This document shows positions 1-9,262 of a stretch of DNA of 64,000 nt, in pieces; position 1 is the first letter of the stretch, and each line of letters opens with the position of its first letter. Source of the DNA: Bradyrhizobium sp. Ec3.3 (GTDB taxonomy: Bacteria; Pseudomonadota; Alphaproteobacteria; Rhizobiales; Xanthobacteraceae); contig NZ_AXAS01000024.1 in NCBI RefSeq assembly GCF_000472925.1, positions 85,671 to 149,670 on the forward strand. Direction: 5' to 3'. The position numbers and the translations under genes were made by a program. A model generated the notes under the pieces. That model saw nothing but the letters and a program-made list of their open reading frames with translations, was not told where the DNA came from and did not search any database.

Positions 1-2
1 TC

Positions 3-887
3 ACGCGCACGTTTGCCAGGGAGCTGTTGCAGCCCGGCGAGAACCTCGTGCAGGTGGCGCAGCATACGCGGCGGCTCGTCAGCGAGATGGCCGACACCGT
101 CAAGCACAAGCAGGTGCCGGTCTATTTCGACCAGATGGTCGACGACGTCTTCCTGAGCGGCGCGGCCAAGGCCGCGGCCGACGCCGCGGCACGCCCGGCC
201 GATCCGCCGGCGCAGAAGGTCGCGGCGCTGCCGCCGGTCTCGGTGCCGCGCGTGCCGAAGGAGGAAGCCACCAACGCGCCGATCGCGAGCTTCTCGCGCC
301 ACAACGGTGGCTGGTCGGTGACGTTCTCCTTCGCAGATCCCACGCTCGGCATTTCCTGGCGCATGGCAGGCCAGGGCGACTTCCGCGAGACAGGCTTCAT
401 CGACACGCTCGATCCGCGCACCCGCAAGCGGCTGCCGAACCCCTCGATCGAATTGCCGCCGGATGCGCCGGCCGGCACCATCGAAGTCCGCTATGTCGAT
501 GCCTCCGGCGATATGCAGGGCCCGTTCCCGATCAAGTTCGAGCCCGAGGCTGCGCTGCTCCGCGACCAGCGCAAGATCCTCGACATGACCGCGACGAGCT
601 GGCTGTCGTTCCGTGAGTTCAATGGGCTGCTCGTCTATTACACGCACCTCGTATCCTATCGCTGCGCCATCCGCGAGGTCCGCATCGGCATCGACACCGC
701 AGTCCCCAACCAGGTGCTGAAGATGCCTGCCTGCGACATGCGCGACCCCACAGCGATCTCCGCCGGCATGCCGCTCTACATGAAGCTCGCGCCGTCGACG
801 CAGGTCGTGTCGGTGGAACTGACTTATCGCGATGGCAGCGTGTCGGAGATCAAGAGCTTCCGGACCGCGAACCGCAGCAACAATTGA
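3..887 (+). CDS. C-terminal part of a caspase-like (peptidase C14 family) protein, cut by the window edge
   Basis: The reading frame is open to the left edge, so the N-terminal part is missing. The first visible residues (TRTFARELLQPGENL, then a helix ending KHKQVPVYFDQM) resemble the end of a bacterial caspase-fold domain, where a last helix is followed by a QxPxY-type segment. The catalytic His and Cys would lie outside the window. An Ala/Pro-rich linker (about residues 50-90 of the visible part) leads to a roughly 190-residue beta-rich C-terminal domain of unknown function. The family assignment rests on this short N-terminal match only; the C-terminal domain I do not recognise. It converges on the nitrilase gene, with only 12 bases between the stop codons. 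Confidence 0.5.
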   Translation, partial: TRTFARELLQPGENLVQVAQHTRRLVSEMADTVKHKQVPVYFDQMVDDVFLSGAAKAAADAAARPADPPAQKVAALPPVSVPRVPKEEATNAPIASFSRHNGGWSVTFSFADPTLGISWRMAGQGDFRETGFIDTLDPRTRKRLPNPSIELPPDAPAGTIEVRYVDASGDMQGPFPIKFEPEAALLRDQRKILDMTATSWLSFREFNGLLVYYTHLVSYRCAIREVRIGIDTAVPNQVLKMPACDMRDPTAISAGMPLYMKLAPSTQVVSVELTYRDGSVSEIKSFRTANRSNN

Positions 888-899
888 GCGCCGAATGCC

Positions 900-1787
900 T
901 CAGACGGGCGCAGTCAGGTATCGTGCGTAGATATCCGCACGCCTGTCTGTCGCGAGCCCGACATAGCTTCTGTAGCGGGCAACGTCATCAAGGTCGATTT
1001 CCGCGCGTACGATGTCCTCGTCCTCCGTGGTGGACTGCGCGAGAATCTTGCCGTCCGGCGCAACGATGATGCTTCGGCCCATGAAGGCGCAACTGCCCTG
1101 CCTGCCGGCGCGGTTGCAACTGAGGAAGAAGACGCCATTCTCGGTCGCGCGCGTGTAGGCGCGGTGCGTGAAGATCTGCTCGTCTTCCAGGGGCTTGTCT
1201 TGCGGGCGGAACGACGCCCAGATATTCGTGACGATCTGAGCGCCTTGCACCATGAGTGCCCGCGTCAGTTCCGGAAACCGGATGTCATAGCAAATCTGCA
1301 TGCCGATCGGCCCCAACATCGTCTGCTGCACCGAGATGCTCTCGCCGGCAACGAAGTAGAGCTTTTCCAGATGCCAGCGATGAATCTTGTGGTAGGTGCC
1401 GAGCACGCCGTGAGGGCCAATCAGGACCGACGCATTATGCATCACGCCCTGCTGCACCGGATGACGGAGGGCCAGCCCGACGACAACATGGAGGCTGTGC
1501 TCACGGGCGAGGTCGCACAGCGACGTGATGAAGGGGCCGTTCTCGGGTTCGGCGGCCTGGAATAATCGGAGGGCATATTGTTCGGCTCCGCCGGATTCCG
1601 GGCTGAAGGGGGCGCCGGGCGTCACCGGCTCCACGTATCCCGTGTTCGACAACTCCGGGAATACGATCAACTGCGCGCCTGCCTTTGCCTCCGATCGCAT
1701 CACTGCCTGCATTCGCTCGAGATTCGACGCCGGCTCCAGCACTTGGACGTCAAATTGAATCAAGCTCACGTTTACTTTGCCGGTCAT
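900..1787 (-). CDS. carbon-nitrogen hydrolase (nitrilase superfamily)
   Basis: 295 residues, a normal length for a single-domain nitrilase-superfamily amidase. The catalytic triad is visible: Glu45 in FPELSNTGY, Lys134 in YHKIHRW and Cys166 in QICYDIRFPE. Such enzymes hydrolyse amides, carbamoyl-amines or nitriles in the cytoplasm. The sequence looks closest to the N-carbamoyl-amine amidohydrolase type, but the substrate cannot be read from the sequence. The gene lies 70 bases downstream of the M81 peptidase gene on the same strand and is probably the last gene of the operon that starts with the MFS transporter, so it may process a product of that pathway. Confidence 0.85.
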   Translation of the reverse strand: MTGKVNVSLIQFDVQVLEPASNLERMQAVMRSEAKAGAQLIVFPELSNTGYVEPVTPGAPFSPESGGAEQYALRLFQAAEPENGPFITSLCDLAREHSLHVVVGLALRHPVQQGVMHNASVLIGPHGVLGTYHKIHRWHLEKLYFVAGESISVQQTMLGPIGMQICYDIRFPELTRALMVQGAQIVTNIWASFRPQDKPLEDEQIFTHRAYTRATENGVFFLSCNRAGRQGSCAFMGRSIIVAPDGKILAQSTTEDEDIVRAEIDLDDVARYRSYVGLATDRRADIYARYLTAPV

Positions 1788-1857
1788 CGCTTGTCCGTTC
1801 TCCTGTCGCGGGCCCAGCGATCCGCGCGTGTCGTTCTCTGCTGGCGTTCAGCCGACA

Positions 1858-3357
1858 TCAATGGGCTCTTTCAGGAGCAAGCGGAAATACGCGACGGGTA
1901 TCCAGCCGCTCATAGGGCAGGAGCCGCAGGTCGGCGACGCCGTGGTCCGGCGTATCCACGATCATGATTTCCTCCGCCAATCCCTCATAGAACGCACGGA
2001 AATGGGTCTTTGAACGAAGCACGATGATGTCGAAGTCTTCCGGACGCAACCCGAATACTCCGAATGCATCGCCGTCGACCGCGAATGCAAAAGCGCTGAC
2101 GACACTCACCGACACGCCATCGACGTCAAGCAACGCCGTCATTCCCAGATCGACAGGCATGCCATGCATGTAGGAGCCCGTCACGCGGTACGATTTTGGG
2201 CCTGCCCACTGCACGCGCGCAGTGATGTCCAGCGTCGGCCCTGCCTTCTCGGAGCTGTGGCCGCCAAGCCTTAGGTTCACCAACGCACCAACCCCGGCCT
2301 CGAACGCCTTCTGCGCTGCGGCCGCATCCCAGAGAAAGGGCACGGCAGCCCGCGAGACGCCGCGCTTGAGCAGCTCCGCCAGCAGGTACGTTGAGTCGTT
2401 CATTCGGTCTGCGTGCTCGACCAGGACGTAGGGGCGCCCCTGCGTCCTGCGCGTCGTCAGGCCTGTGCACGCGCGCGAGACCGCTGACTCTGCGGTGTAG
2501 ACTTCGAAGGGCCCGGAGAGTGCATGCCGCTCGCTCCAGATCCGTTCCGAAAGATGGTCAGCGATCGCCTGGGCGCGCGCGGGGTCGCCGTCGGTGACGC
2601 ACAGCACCGAAAAGCCGGCATTGTGCGCGTCGGCATAGGAAAAGCCGGCCATCAGCGAAATGTCGGTGTAGCGCTCGCTGTCACGTTCGATGCGCTGGCC
2701 TTCCTCGATGAGATCCGCCAAGGGGCGCAGCGCAGTCGCGCTGAAGATCGACGGGACGAGCACGCCCGGCTTGGCGATCGCCCATGTTGGCGAAATCTCT
2801 CCACGCAGTGTGCGGAGCATGCAGATGGCGGCACGGCGTCCCGTGTCGCCCGTATCCGTATGCGGCGAGTTTCGATAGGCGAACGCCGCGGTCGCGTTTT
2901 GCAGCGTGTTTGCATCGATGTTGCCATGGTAGTCCAACGCGACGATCAAGGGCTTGTCTTGCCCCAGGGCGGCACGCACCGTGTCGATGATGAAGCGCTC
3001 GGGGTCCGGATACGAAGCCGTCCAGCACGCCCCGTGGAGGAAAAGCAGCACGCCGTCCAGGTCGGACAAGACGCGGACGCCCGAAGCCATCTCGTCCGCG
3101 TAGCGTCTGACGGCCTCATCGGTGGCCGGACCCACGGCGCCGAGGGCCGTGTGGACGAGCGGAGCCAACGCCACGCTCGCCTGTTCGCAGGCCTCGATGA
3201 AGCCGCCCATCACGGTGTTTGTGCCTCGGAGCTCTTCGACGATTTGATCCCCGCGCAGGGCCACCTGCTCGAAATCGTCCCAGGTCGAGACGGCCGGCAG
3301 GAAACTCACGGACTCAATATGGAATCCGGCGATAGCGATCCGAAATGGCTTGTGCAT
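1858..3357 (-). CDS. M81 family metallopeptidase (MlrC / microcystinase C-like)
   Basis: 499 residues from the chosen ATG, which opens MHKPFRIAIAGFHIES. A longer frame adds 14 residues without resemblance to the family. The N-terminal region with AGFHIESVSF, the metal-ligand-like segments LFLHGACW, ALDYHGNID and the later YADAHNAGF fit the M81/MlrC family (older DUF1485), zinc-dependent enzymes known from microcystin degradation but widespread in proteobacteria that never meet microcystin. The actual substrate here is probably a small peptide or amide. It sits between a transporter gene (51 bases upstream) and a nitrilase-type hydrolase, with a divergent LysR gene, a typical inducible catabolic layout. 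Confidence 0.85.
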   Translation of the reverse strand: MHKPFRIAIAGFHIESVSFLPAVSTWDDFEQVALRGDQIVEELRGTNTVMGGFIEACEQASVALAPLVHTALGAVGPATDEAVRRYADEMASGVRVLSDLDGVLLFLHGACWTASYPDPERFIIDTVRAALGQDKPLIVALDYHGNIDANTLQNATAAFAYRNSPHTDTGDTGRRAAICMLRTLRGEISPTWAIAKPGVLVPSIFSATALRPLADLIEEGQRIERDSERYTDISLMAGFSYADAHNAGFSVLCVTDGDPARAQAIADHLSERIWSERHALSGPFEVYTAESAVSRACTGLTTRRTQGRPYVLVEHADRMNDSTYLLAELLKRGVSRAAVPFLWDAAAAQKAFEAGVGALVNLRLGGHSSEKAGPTLDITARVQWAGPKSYRVTGSYMHGMPVDLGMTALLDVDGVSVSVVSAFAFAVDGDAFGVFGLRPEDFDIIVLRSKTHFRAFYEGLAEEIMIVDTPDHGVADLRLLPYERLDTRRVFPLAPERAH

Positions 3358-3408
3358 GCTGTGCCTGGGGCCGGAAGGGATTGGAGGCTCGTGGACCATA
3401 ACGCTTCC

Positions 3409-4748
3409 CTAGGCCGAGACGACATGCCGGGCCATCAGGTGCCGCGGAATCGCAAAGATCAGCGCGGCCGCGGCGAACAGCGCGATCGCCAGCAGCGAGA
3501 CGCCGGCCGTCATGCTGCCCGTAAGTTGGCTCAGGACGCCCAGGACGGCTGGACCGGCGAAGCCCGCGCTGGCCGCTCCGATATTGACCAGACCGGCGCC
3601 GCTGGCCGCGGCCGTTCCGGCAAGCACGCGTGAGGCAGGCTCCAGAACATGGCCAGCGTGCACTGGATGCCGGAGATGCCAATTGTCAGGCACAAGAGGG
3701 AGAGCGCCGGCGCGTCTCGCGTCGTCACACTCGCCACCAAGGCGGCGCCGCCAACGATCAGGGGCGCTGCGGTATGCCAGAGCCGCTCGCCGGTCTTCAC
3801 TGAGTGGATCGAATTGAGCTGCATGGCACAGGCGGCGATCAGGTAGGGCAGTGCGGTCACGACGCCGATCTGGAAGTTCGTCAGCCCGCCGATCGACTTG
3901 ATCATGCTCGGCATCCAGAAAACGAGGCCGTAATTGCCGAGGTTATAGAGAAACGACGTCGCGAACAAAATCCACAGCGTCGGCTCACGCAACGCTGGCC
4001 ATAAGCTCGTTTGCTTGTCCTTGGATTCCTGAGCGAGTTCTCGCTGCACCAGGGCCTTCTCGTCGTGCGACAACCATGCGGCATCGTCCGGCCGCTCGAC
4101 GATCGCCCTGATCGAGACGAGCCCGAGCAGGATCGCCGGGAGTCCTTCGAGCAGGAACATCCATTGCCAGCCTTTCAGGCCGTAGCCGCCATGGGTGACG
4201 TCCATGATCCATCCGGACAACGGACCGCCGAGGATCACGCCAAGGGGCAGGGCGAGGAAGAGCAAGGACATCACCTTGCTGAGCCTGAATGAGGGAAACC
4301 AGACACTGAAGAAGGCGATCACGGCGGGGAAGAAGGCTGCCTCCGTGATTCCGAGCAGGAACCGAAGCACGTAGAAGCTGGCTTCGTCCCGCGTCAGCAA
4401 GGTGGCCATGGAGACGAGCCCCCATGAGATCATCGACGCTGCGATGCACTTCCTCGGGCCGTAGAGCTGAACCAGGTAGCCGGCGGGCACCTGGAGCAGG
4501 AGATAGCCGATAAAGAACAGGCCTGCACCGAGGCCATAGGCGGCCTCGCTCAGACGCAAATCGTTGACCATGCCGAGCTTGGCGAAGCCGACGTTCACCC
4601 GATCCAGGTAGCCAAAGAAGTAGCAGACGAGGATGAGCGGCATGATGCGAAGCACGATCTTCCGGTAGATCGCATCCGCCTCGGCCACGTAGGCTGATGC
4701 AGTGGTGGCGATCGGCACGGGCGACGCTAGTTGCTGCTGGGTGGGCAT
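3409..4748 (-). pseudogene. MFS transporter (anion:cation symporter-like), broken by a one-base frameshift
   Basis: Two overlapping reading frames together give one full-length transporter of about 445 residues. The N-terminal frame (4748 down to about 3630) holds the usual first ten or so membrane segments, with the MFS loop motif GYLDRVNVGFAKLGM after the first segment, as in ACS-family transporters of organic anions. The C-terminal membrane segments (RVLAGTAAASGAGL onward) continue in a different frame and end at 3409. The break falls near 3626-3635, where one base seems to be missing. If real, the protein ends in a nonsense tail and loses its last two membrane segments. It is first in the putative operon with the M81 peptidase and nitrilase genes, divergent from the LysR gene. 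Confidence 0.75.
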
Positions 4749-4850
4749 CGATGCTACCTGTTCCCTTCGATCTGGCTAAACCCCAGGATCGTAGAAACCG
4801 CCGACTGCGAGGTCCAATGCGGGTTCGCTTGCGACTGATGAGACTCCCGC

Positions 4851-5762
4851 ATGAAAGTCGAGAACGCTGAACTCGAAGCCTTCGTGATCGCGGCAGAGCT
4901 GCTGAATTTCCAACGTGCAGCCGAGAAGCTTCATCTGACCCAGCCCGGCCTGTCGCGCCGGATCCAGAAGCTGGAGCAGACGCTGGGTGTCGAACTGTTC
5001 AGCCGCACCACCAGGTCGGTGGTCCTCACCGGAGCTGGACGCCACTTCCTTCCGATGGCTCGCCAGCAGATCAACAACCTGAACGGGATGCTCGATTCAA
5101 TTCGCGAGGTCGCCGAAAGGCGTTTCGGCAAGATTCGGGTGGCCAGCATTCCGACCGTGGTCTGCCAGGCCTTTCCGCCCCTGCTGAGGACCTTCACCGA
5201 GCGGCATCCGAACGTCGGCGTGCAGGTCTTTGACGGTAACCAGGACTTTGTCGTTCGCCAGGTCTTGTCGGGGTTGGCCGAATTCGGGGTCGGCGTGGAT
5301 CCGGGGCCCGACCCCGATCTGACATTCGCACCGTTGCTAGCAGACCGCTTCGTCCTGGCCGTGCACAAGAACGACGCGCTGGTCGCTCGCCAGGAGGTCG
5401 CGCTGCAAGAGCTACAGGCGATGCCAAAGGTTCGGCTCATGATTGGCGGGCGCGACAGCGGCAACAGGCTCCTGCTGGAGGTCTTGCTCGGAAATGCTGC
5501 TCTGAAGCTGCGGTGGTTTTACGAAGTCGAACACGTCTCCTGCATCATCGAACTCCTGGAAGCGGGCGTCGGCTGCGCCATCTTGCCGGCAATGGCCCTA
5601 CCGACACATCCCGGCTCGAATATCCGGTCAGTTCCCATCTCCGCTCCCGAGATCAAGCGGACTGTCGGCGTCATTCGCCACCGGTCCTTGAGCATCTCGC
5701 CGCTGGCCAGTGAGTTTCTCGATCTCGTCACTCGGCATCTTAGTGCCGAGCCTGCGCTATAA
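4851..5762 (+). CDS. LysR-family transcriptional regulator
   Basis: 303 residues, the standard LysR length. The N-terminal winged helix (residues about 5-65, with FVIAAELLNFQRAAEKLHLT and QPGLSRRIQKLEQTLG) is followed by a periplasmic-binding-protein-like effector domain. The gene is divergent from the MFS/M81/nitrilase operon, with 102 bases between start codons, so it most likely controls that operon in response to an unknown catabolic inducer. The gap is where its binding site should be; I could not pick one T-N11-A motif with confidence. Confidence 0.92.
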   Translation: MKVENAELEAFVIAAELLNFQRAAEKLHLTQPGLSRRIQKLEQTLGVELFSRTTRSVVLTGAGRHFLPMARQQINNLNGMLDSIREVAERRFGKIRVASIPTVVCQAFPPLLRTFTERHPNVGVQVFDGNQDFVVRQVLSGLAEFGVGVDPGPDPDLTFAPLLADRFVLAVHKNDALVARQEVALQELQAMPKVRLMIGGRDSGNRLLLEVLLGNAALKLRWFYEVEHVSCIIELLEAGVGCAILPAMALPTHPGSNIRSVPISAPEIKRTVGVIRHRSLSISPLASEFLDLVTRHLSAEPAL

Positions 5763-5841
5763 TCATTGTTGCGCATCGAACCACCGCCGAGGACCGGATC
5801 ATGAACGCTAACGGGCCAGAACCGCCAGCCGCACTCGCTCC

Positions 5842-7059
5842 ATGAAAGTTCGCTGCTGCATCGTCGGCGGCGGACCCGCGGGCATGATGCTCGGCTATCT
5901 CCTGGGGCGCGCCGGCATCGACGTCGTGGTGCTGGAGAAGCACGCGGATTTCTTTCGCGATTTCCGTGGCGACACCGTGCATCCCTCGACGCTCCAGGTG
6001 ATGGACGAGCTTGGCCTGATCGACGGCTTCCTGAAGTTGCCGCATCAGCGCTTGCAGACGCTCGACGGCATGTTCGGCGGCACGCCTGTGCGCATCGCCG
6101 ATCTCCGCCGGCTCGACACCAAATACCCGTTCATCGCCTTCATGCCGCAATGGGACTTCTTGAATTTCTTGCGCGAGAGCGGTCAGCGTTTTCCCTCGCT
6201 CAAGGTGATGATGAGCACGGAGGCAACCGACTTGATCCGGCGCGGTGAGGCGATCGCTGGCGTGCGCGCGACGACGCCGAAGGGCCCGATCGACATCGAG
6301 GCGGATCTGACCATCGCCTGCGACGGCCGTCATTCGACGGTGCGCCAGCGCGCGGGCCTCGCGGTCGAGGAGATCGGCGCGCCGATGGACGTGTTGTGGT
6401 TTCGCGCCGGACGGCGGTCGAACGAAACCGAGAACGTGTTCGCACGCGTCGAGCCCGGCAAGATGATGATCACGTTCGACCGTGGCGAGTACTGGCAATG
6501 CGCCTATGTCATCGCCAAGGGGCAGTTTGACGCGGTGAAGGCGAGGGGGCTGCAAGCGCTGCTCGACGATGTCGTCCGCATGGCGCCGATCCTTTCATCC
6601 GGAATCTCCGACGTGAAGAGCTGGGACGACGTCAAGCTTCTCACCGTCGCGATCAACCGCCTCAGCCGCTGGACGCAGCCGGGCCTGCTCTGCATCGGCG
6701 ATGCCGCGCATGCGATGTCGCCGGTCGGCGGCGTCGGCGTCAATCTCGCGGTCCAGGACGCGGTTGCGACCGCCAATCTGCTCGCGGACAAGATCAGGAA
6801 CGGTTGCCCATCCGAAGCCGAACTCGACGCCGTGCGCCAGCGGCGTGCGTTTCCGGTGAGGATGACGCAGGCGATGCAGGTCGTCGTGCAGAACAATATC
6901 ATCAGCGGTGCGCTCAGACCCGGCAATCAGCCCGTGAAGGCTCCGCTGATCGTGCGTCTCGTTACGGCGTGGCCGTGGCTCCAGAAGATTCCCGCACGGT
7001 TCGTCGCGCTCGGCGTGCGGCCCGAGCACGTGCATTCGCCGGTCGCGCGCGCATCGTGA
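5842..7059 (+). CDS. FAD-dependent monooxygenase (aromatic-ring hydroxylase type)
   Basis: 405 residues. All three signatures of class A flavoprotein hydroxylases are present: the N-terminal dinucleotide fold IVGGGPAGMMLGYLLGRAG ending in an acidic residue (VVLEK), the DG motif in TIACDGRHSTVRQRAG, and the GD motif in LLCIGDAAHAMSPVGGVGVN. Enzymes of this type hydroxylate aromatic or similar substrates with NAD(P)H and oxygen. The substrate is not predictable. It follows the LysR gene on the same strand after 79 bases, so it could be an accessory member of the catabolic cluster or independent. Confidence 0.88.
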   Translation: MKVRCCIVGGGPAGMMLGYLLGRAGIDVVVLEKHADFFRDFRGDTVHPSTLQVMDELGLIDGFLKLPHQRLQTLDGMFGGTPVRIADLRRLDTKYPFIAFMPQWDFLNFLRESGQRFPSLKVMMSTEATDLIRRGEAIAGVRATTPKGPIDIEADLTIACDGRHSTVRQRAGLAVEEIGAPMDVLWFRAGRRSNETENVFARVEPGKMMITFDRGEYWQCAYVIAKGQFDAVKARGLQALLDDVVRMAPILSSGISDVKSWDDVKLLTVAINRLSRWTQPGLLCIGDAAHAMSPVGGVGVNLAVQDAVATANLLADKIRNGCPSEAELDAVRQRRAFPVRMTQAMQVVVQNNIISGALRPGNQPVKAPLIVRLVTAWPWLQKIPARFVALGVRPEHVHSPVARAS

Positions 7060-7242
7060 TCGCGTGATGATCTAATAGGGATAACATCGCGTTAAGTCAG
7101 CCTACGCACGTTGCGCACGTGCAACAGCGCGATTGGATTCCGAGGCGCGCGAAAGCCAATGGTGCGGCTTAACTTCGTTGATTCCAATTTTAGTAAGGAC
7201 TGTCTGTGAGCGTGCAGCCCATCTGAGGACAAGGGGTGTACC

Positions 7243-8019
7243 ATGCGTTCCAAGTTGATTGCCGCCTTCACCTGCACCAGCGCGCTCGTCGCAGCCGGTA
7301 GCGTTTCCGCCGCCGATCTCGCCGCGCGGCCCTACACGAAGGCTCCGGCCTATATCGAGCCGCTCTTCAACTGGACGGGCTTCTACGTCGGCGGCAACAT
7401 CGGCGGCGCCTGGACCAATCAGCAGTGGATCAACAGTGCGAACACGACGCTGTTCGGCGATCTCTCGCCTGGCGAGGGCTTTCGCCAGCGCGGCTCCGGC
7501 CTCATCGGCGGTGCGCAGATCGGCTACAACTGGCAGGCCAGCAATTACGTGTTCGGTCTCGAAGGCACCATCTCCGGGCTCGACAACCACGGCACTGTCA
7601 ACAACACAGTGTTCGGCGTCGGTCTGGACGATCAGTTCAGCTGGCGCACCAACGTGCTGGCGACGATCGTCGGTCGTGCGGGTTACGCCGTGCAGAACAA
7701 CCTGTTCTACATCAAGGGCGGCTACGCTGGCGCCAACAATCGCCTCTCGGTGTCCGACACTGTCGGAGTTGCGACCGGCTCGGGCGGTCAGACTCATTGG
7801 GCCAGCGGCTGGACTGTCGGCGCCGGCTGGGAGTACGGCATTACCCGCAACTGGATCGTCGGTGTCGAGTACAACCACGCCGCCTTCACGAGCCAGACCT
7901 ATCAGCTCGCCGGCACGGCCGCGGGAACCTACACCTTCGATGCCAAGCCGCGCGACATTCAGTGGGCGGTGGTGCGTGCGAGCTACAAGTTCGACTCGCC
8001 CGTCATCGCGCGCTACTGA
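7243..8019 (+). CDS. outer-membrane beta-barrel protein, copy 1 of a local family
   Basis: 258 residues. A cleavable signal peptide (MRSKLIAAFTCTSALVAAGS, cleavage after SAADL or VSA) is followed by DLAARPYTKAP and the barrel start FNWTGFYVGGNIGGAW, as in the Omp25/Omp31-like porin family of Rhizobiales. The rest alternates short beta-strands with Gly/Asn-rich loops, and the chain ends DSPVIARY with a terminal aromatic residue. It should sit in the outer membrane as an eight-stranded barrel. It has its own terminator 27 bases downstream, so it is a single-gene unit. Unlike the five copies on the other strand it starts strand 1 with GFYVGG rather than GCY. Confidence 0.9.
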   Translation: MRSKLIAAFTCTSALVAAGSVSAADLAARPYTKAPAYIEPLFNWTGFYVGGNIGGAWTNQQWINSANTTLFGDLSPGEGFRQRGSGLIGGAQIGYNWQASNYVFGLEGTISGLDNHGTVNNTVFGVGLDDQFSWRTNVLATIVGRAGYAVQNNLFYIKGGYAGANNRLSVSDTVGVATGSGGQTHWASGWTVGAGWEYGITRNWIVGVEYNHAAFTSQTYQLAGTAAGTYTFDAKPRDIQWAVVRASYKFDSPVIARY

Positions 8020-8045
8020 GACTCAATCGCTTCGGCAATGAAACG

Positions 8046-8074
8046 AAAAGCCCCGGCATCGGCCGGGGCTTTTT
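8046..8074 (+). terminator. rho-independent terminator after the first barrel gene
   Basis: The stem AAAGCCCCGGC pairs with GCCGGGGCTTT around a short loop and is followed by a T run. The same stem recurs after the other barrel genes in this region. Confidence 0.9.
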
Positions 8075-8291
8075 GCTTTTGGCGCAACAGTTAGGGGCGA
8101 ACTATTGACCTATCGCGGCCTATTTTACCGCTGATTTGTTGCTGAATGTTGCTGGCGCGCCACGACAGCTGAAAAAGCGAAACGAGACGAAGTGGCGCCC
8201 AGGGTTCCAACTCGTTTGATCATGTCAAGAAAGCTATCCTTTCTCCCGGAATTAAATTCGCTTTTTCATGAAATTTTTGCAGGGGGAATTA

Positions 8292-9191
8292 ATGAAATAC
8301 CGCCTGGGCTGGGCGCTTGCAGCGTCACTCTTCTCCGTAGGAATTATCGGGACTGCATCGGCGGCAGACATGGCCGTCAAGGCACCACCTCTTCCGGTTC
8401 CGGAAGTCTGGACATGGACCGGCTTCTATGTCGGTGGCAATCTCGGCGGCGCGTGGTCGGACAACAGGCTCGGCTATGACATGCCGTTCACGACACTTGG
8501 CAACATCTTCACGTTCTGTGGTTCACCCGCAGGCGTAGCCGCCCCTGTCCTCGTGGGCGCCAATCCCTTCGACCTCTCGACCAACTGCTCGCGTCCGAGC
8601 AGTTTCATTGGCGGTGCACAGATTGGCTACAACTGGCAGATGGGAACTTGGGTCGTCGGTATCGAGGGAGACGGTGCCTGGCAACAGCTCATCCAACATA
8701 GCTTTGTCCAGTTCGGGACCAACCGTGCGGTCGGAGCGCCCATGGGCACCGTCGCATCGGACACCGCCTATTTCCGCTCTGAGCAGGGTGCTCTCGGCAC
8801 TGTCCGTGGACGTATCGGCTATACCGGCGGCAACTGGTTGCTCTACGCAACCGGCGGTCTCGCCGTCGGCGCGGTGAAACACTCGATGACGGAAGTCCTT
8901 GCCCCGGGCGTCGCTTGTCCGGTTGCCCCCTCGGCAACGTGTCGCACGGTCAGCGACGATACAACGCGCGTCGGTTGGACGGTGGGTGCAGGCGCCGAAT
9001 GGCTGTTCGCGAGGAACTGGTCGGTCGGCGCCGAATACCTCTATGTCGACCTTGGCAGGACGACGCTCACGCTGGCGCCGGCTGGTGGCTTTTTCTTCAA
9101 TACGAGTACCGCGCGATTTGACGACCGCGAGCACGTGGCACGGGTCAAGATCAACTATCATTTTGGTGGACCGGTGGTCGCCAGATACTGA
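8292..9191 (+). CDS. outer-membrane beta-barrel protein, copy 2
   Basis: 299 residues from the ATG preceded by AGGGGG at 8281-8286; an in-frame ATG 24 bases further up has no such site. The signal peptide MKYRLGWALAASLFSVGIIG ends at ASAADMAVKAP, followed by TWTGFYVGGNLGGAW as in copy 1. The C-terminus is YHFGGPVVARY with a terminal Tyr. It is longer than its neighbours because of larger loops, one of which holds a Cys pair (around TFCGSP and TNCSRP) and another a second Cys pair (GVACPV, SATCRT). These could form loop disulfides. It is a single-gene unit with its own terminator. Confidence 0.9.
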   Translation: MKYRLGWALAASLFSVGIIGTASAADMAVKAPPLPVPEVWTWTGFYVGGNLGGAWSDNRLGYDMPFTTLGNIFTFCGSPAGVAAPVLVGANPFDLSTNCSRPSSFIGGAQIGYNWQMGTWVVGIEGDGAWQQLIQHSFVQFGTNRAVGAPMGTVASDTAYFRSEQGALGTVRGRIGYTGGNWLLYATGGLAVGAVKHSMTEVLAPGVACPVAPSATCRTVSDDTTRVGWTVGAGAEWLFARNWSVGAEYLYVDLGRTTLTLAPAGGFFFNTSTARFDDREHVARVKINYHFGGPVVARY

Positions 9192-9217
9192 TACCGGCTT
9201 GCCCGATCCTCTGATGC

Positions 9218-9247
9218 AAAGCCCCGGCCTCAAGCCGGGGCTTTTTT
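9218..9247 (+). terminator. rho-independent terminator after the second barrel gene
   Basis: AAAGCCCCGGC and GCCGGGGC form the stem, followed by six T. It faces the end of the SDR gene on the other strand. Confidence 0.9.
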
Positions 9248-9262
9248 ACGCGCGCCGTGATC

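Noticed and set aside
900..5762. Reading the M81 cluster as a microcystin degradation (mlr) locus
   Set aside because: No mlrA-type CAAX-like protease, mlrB or mlrD with the expected arrangement is present; M81 proteins are widespread with other substrates.
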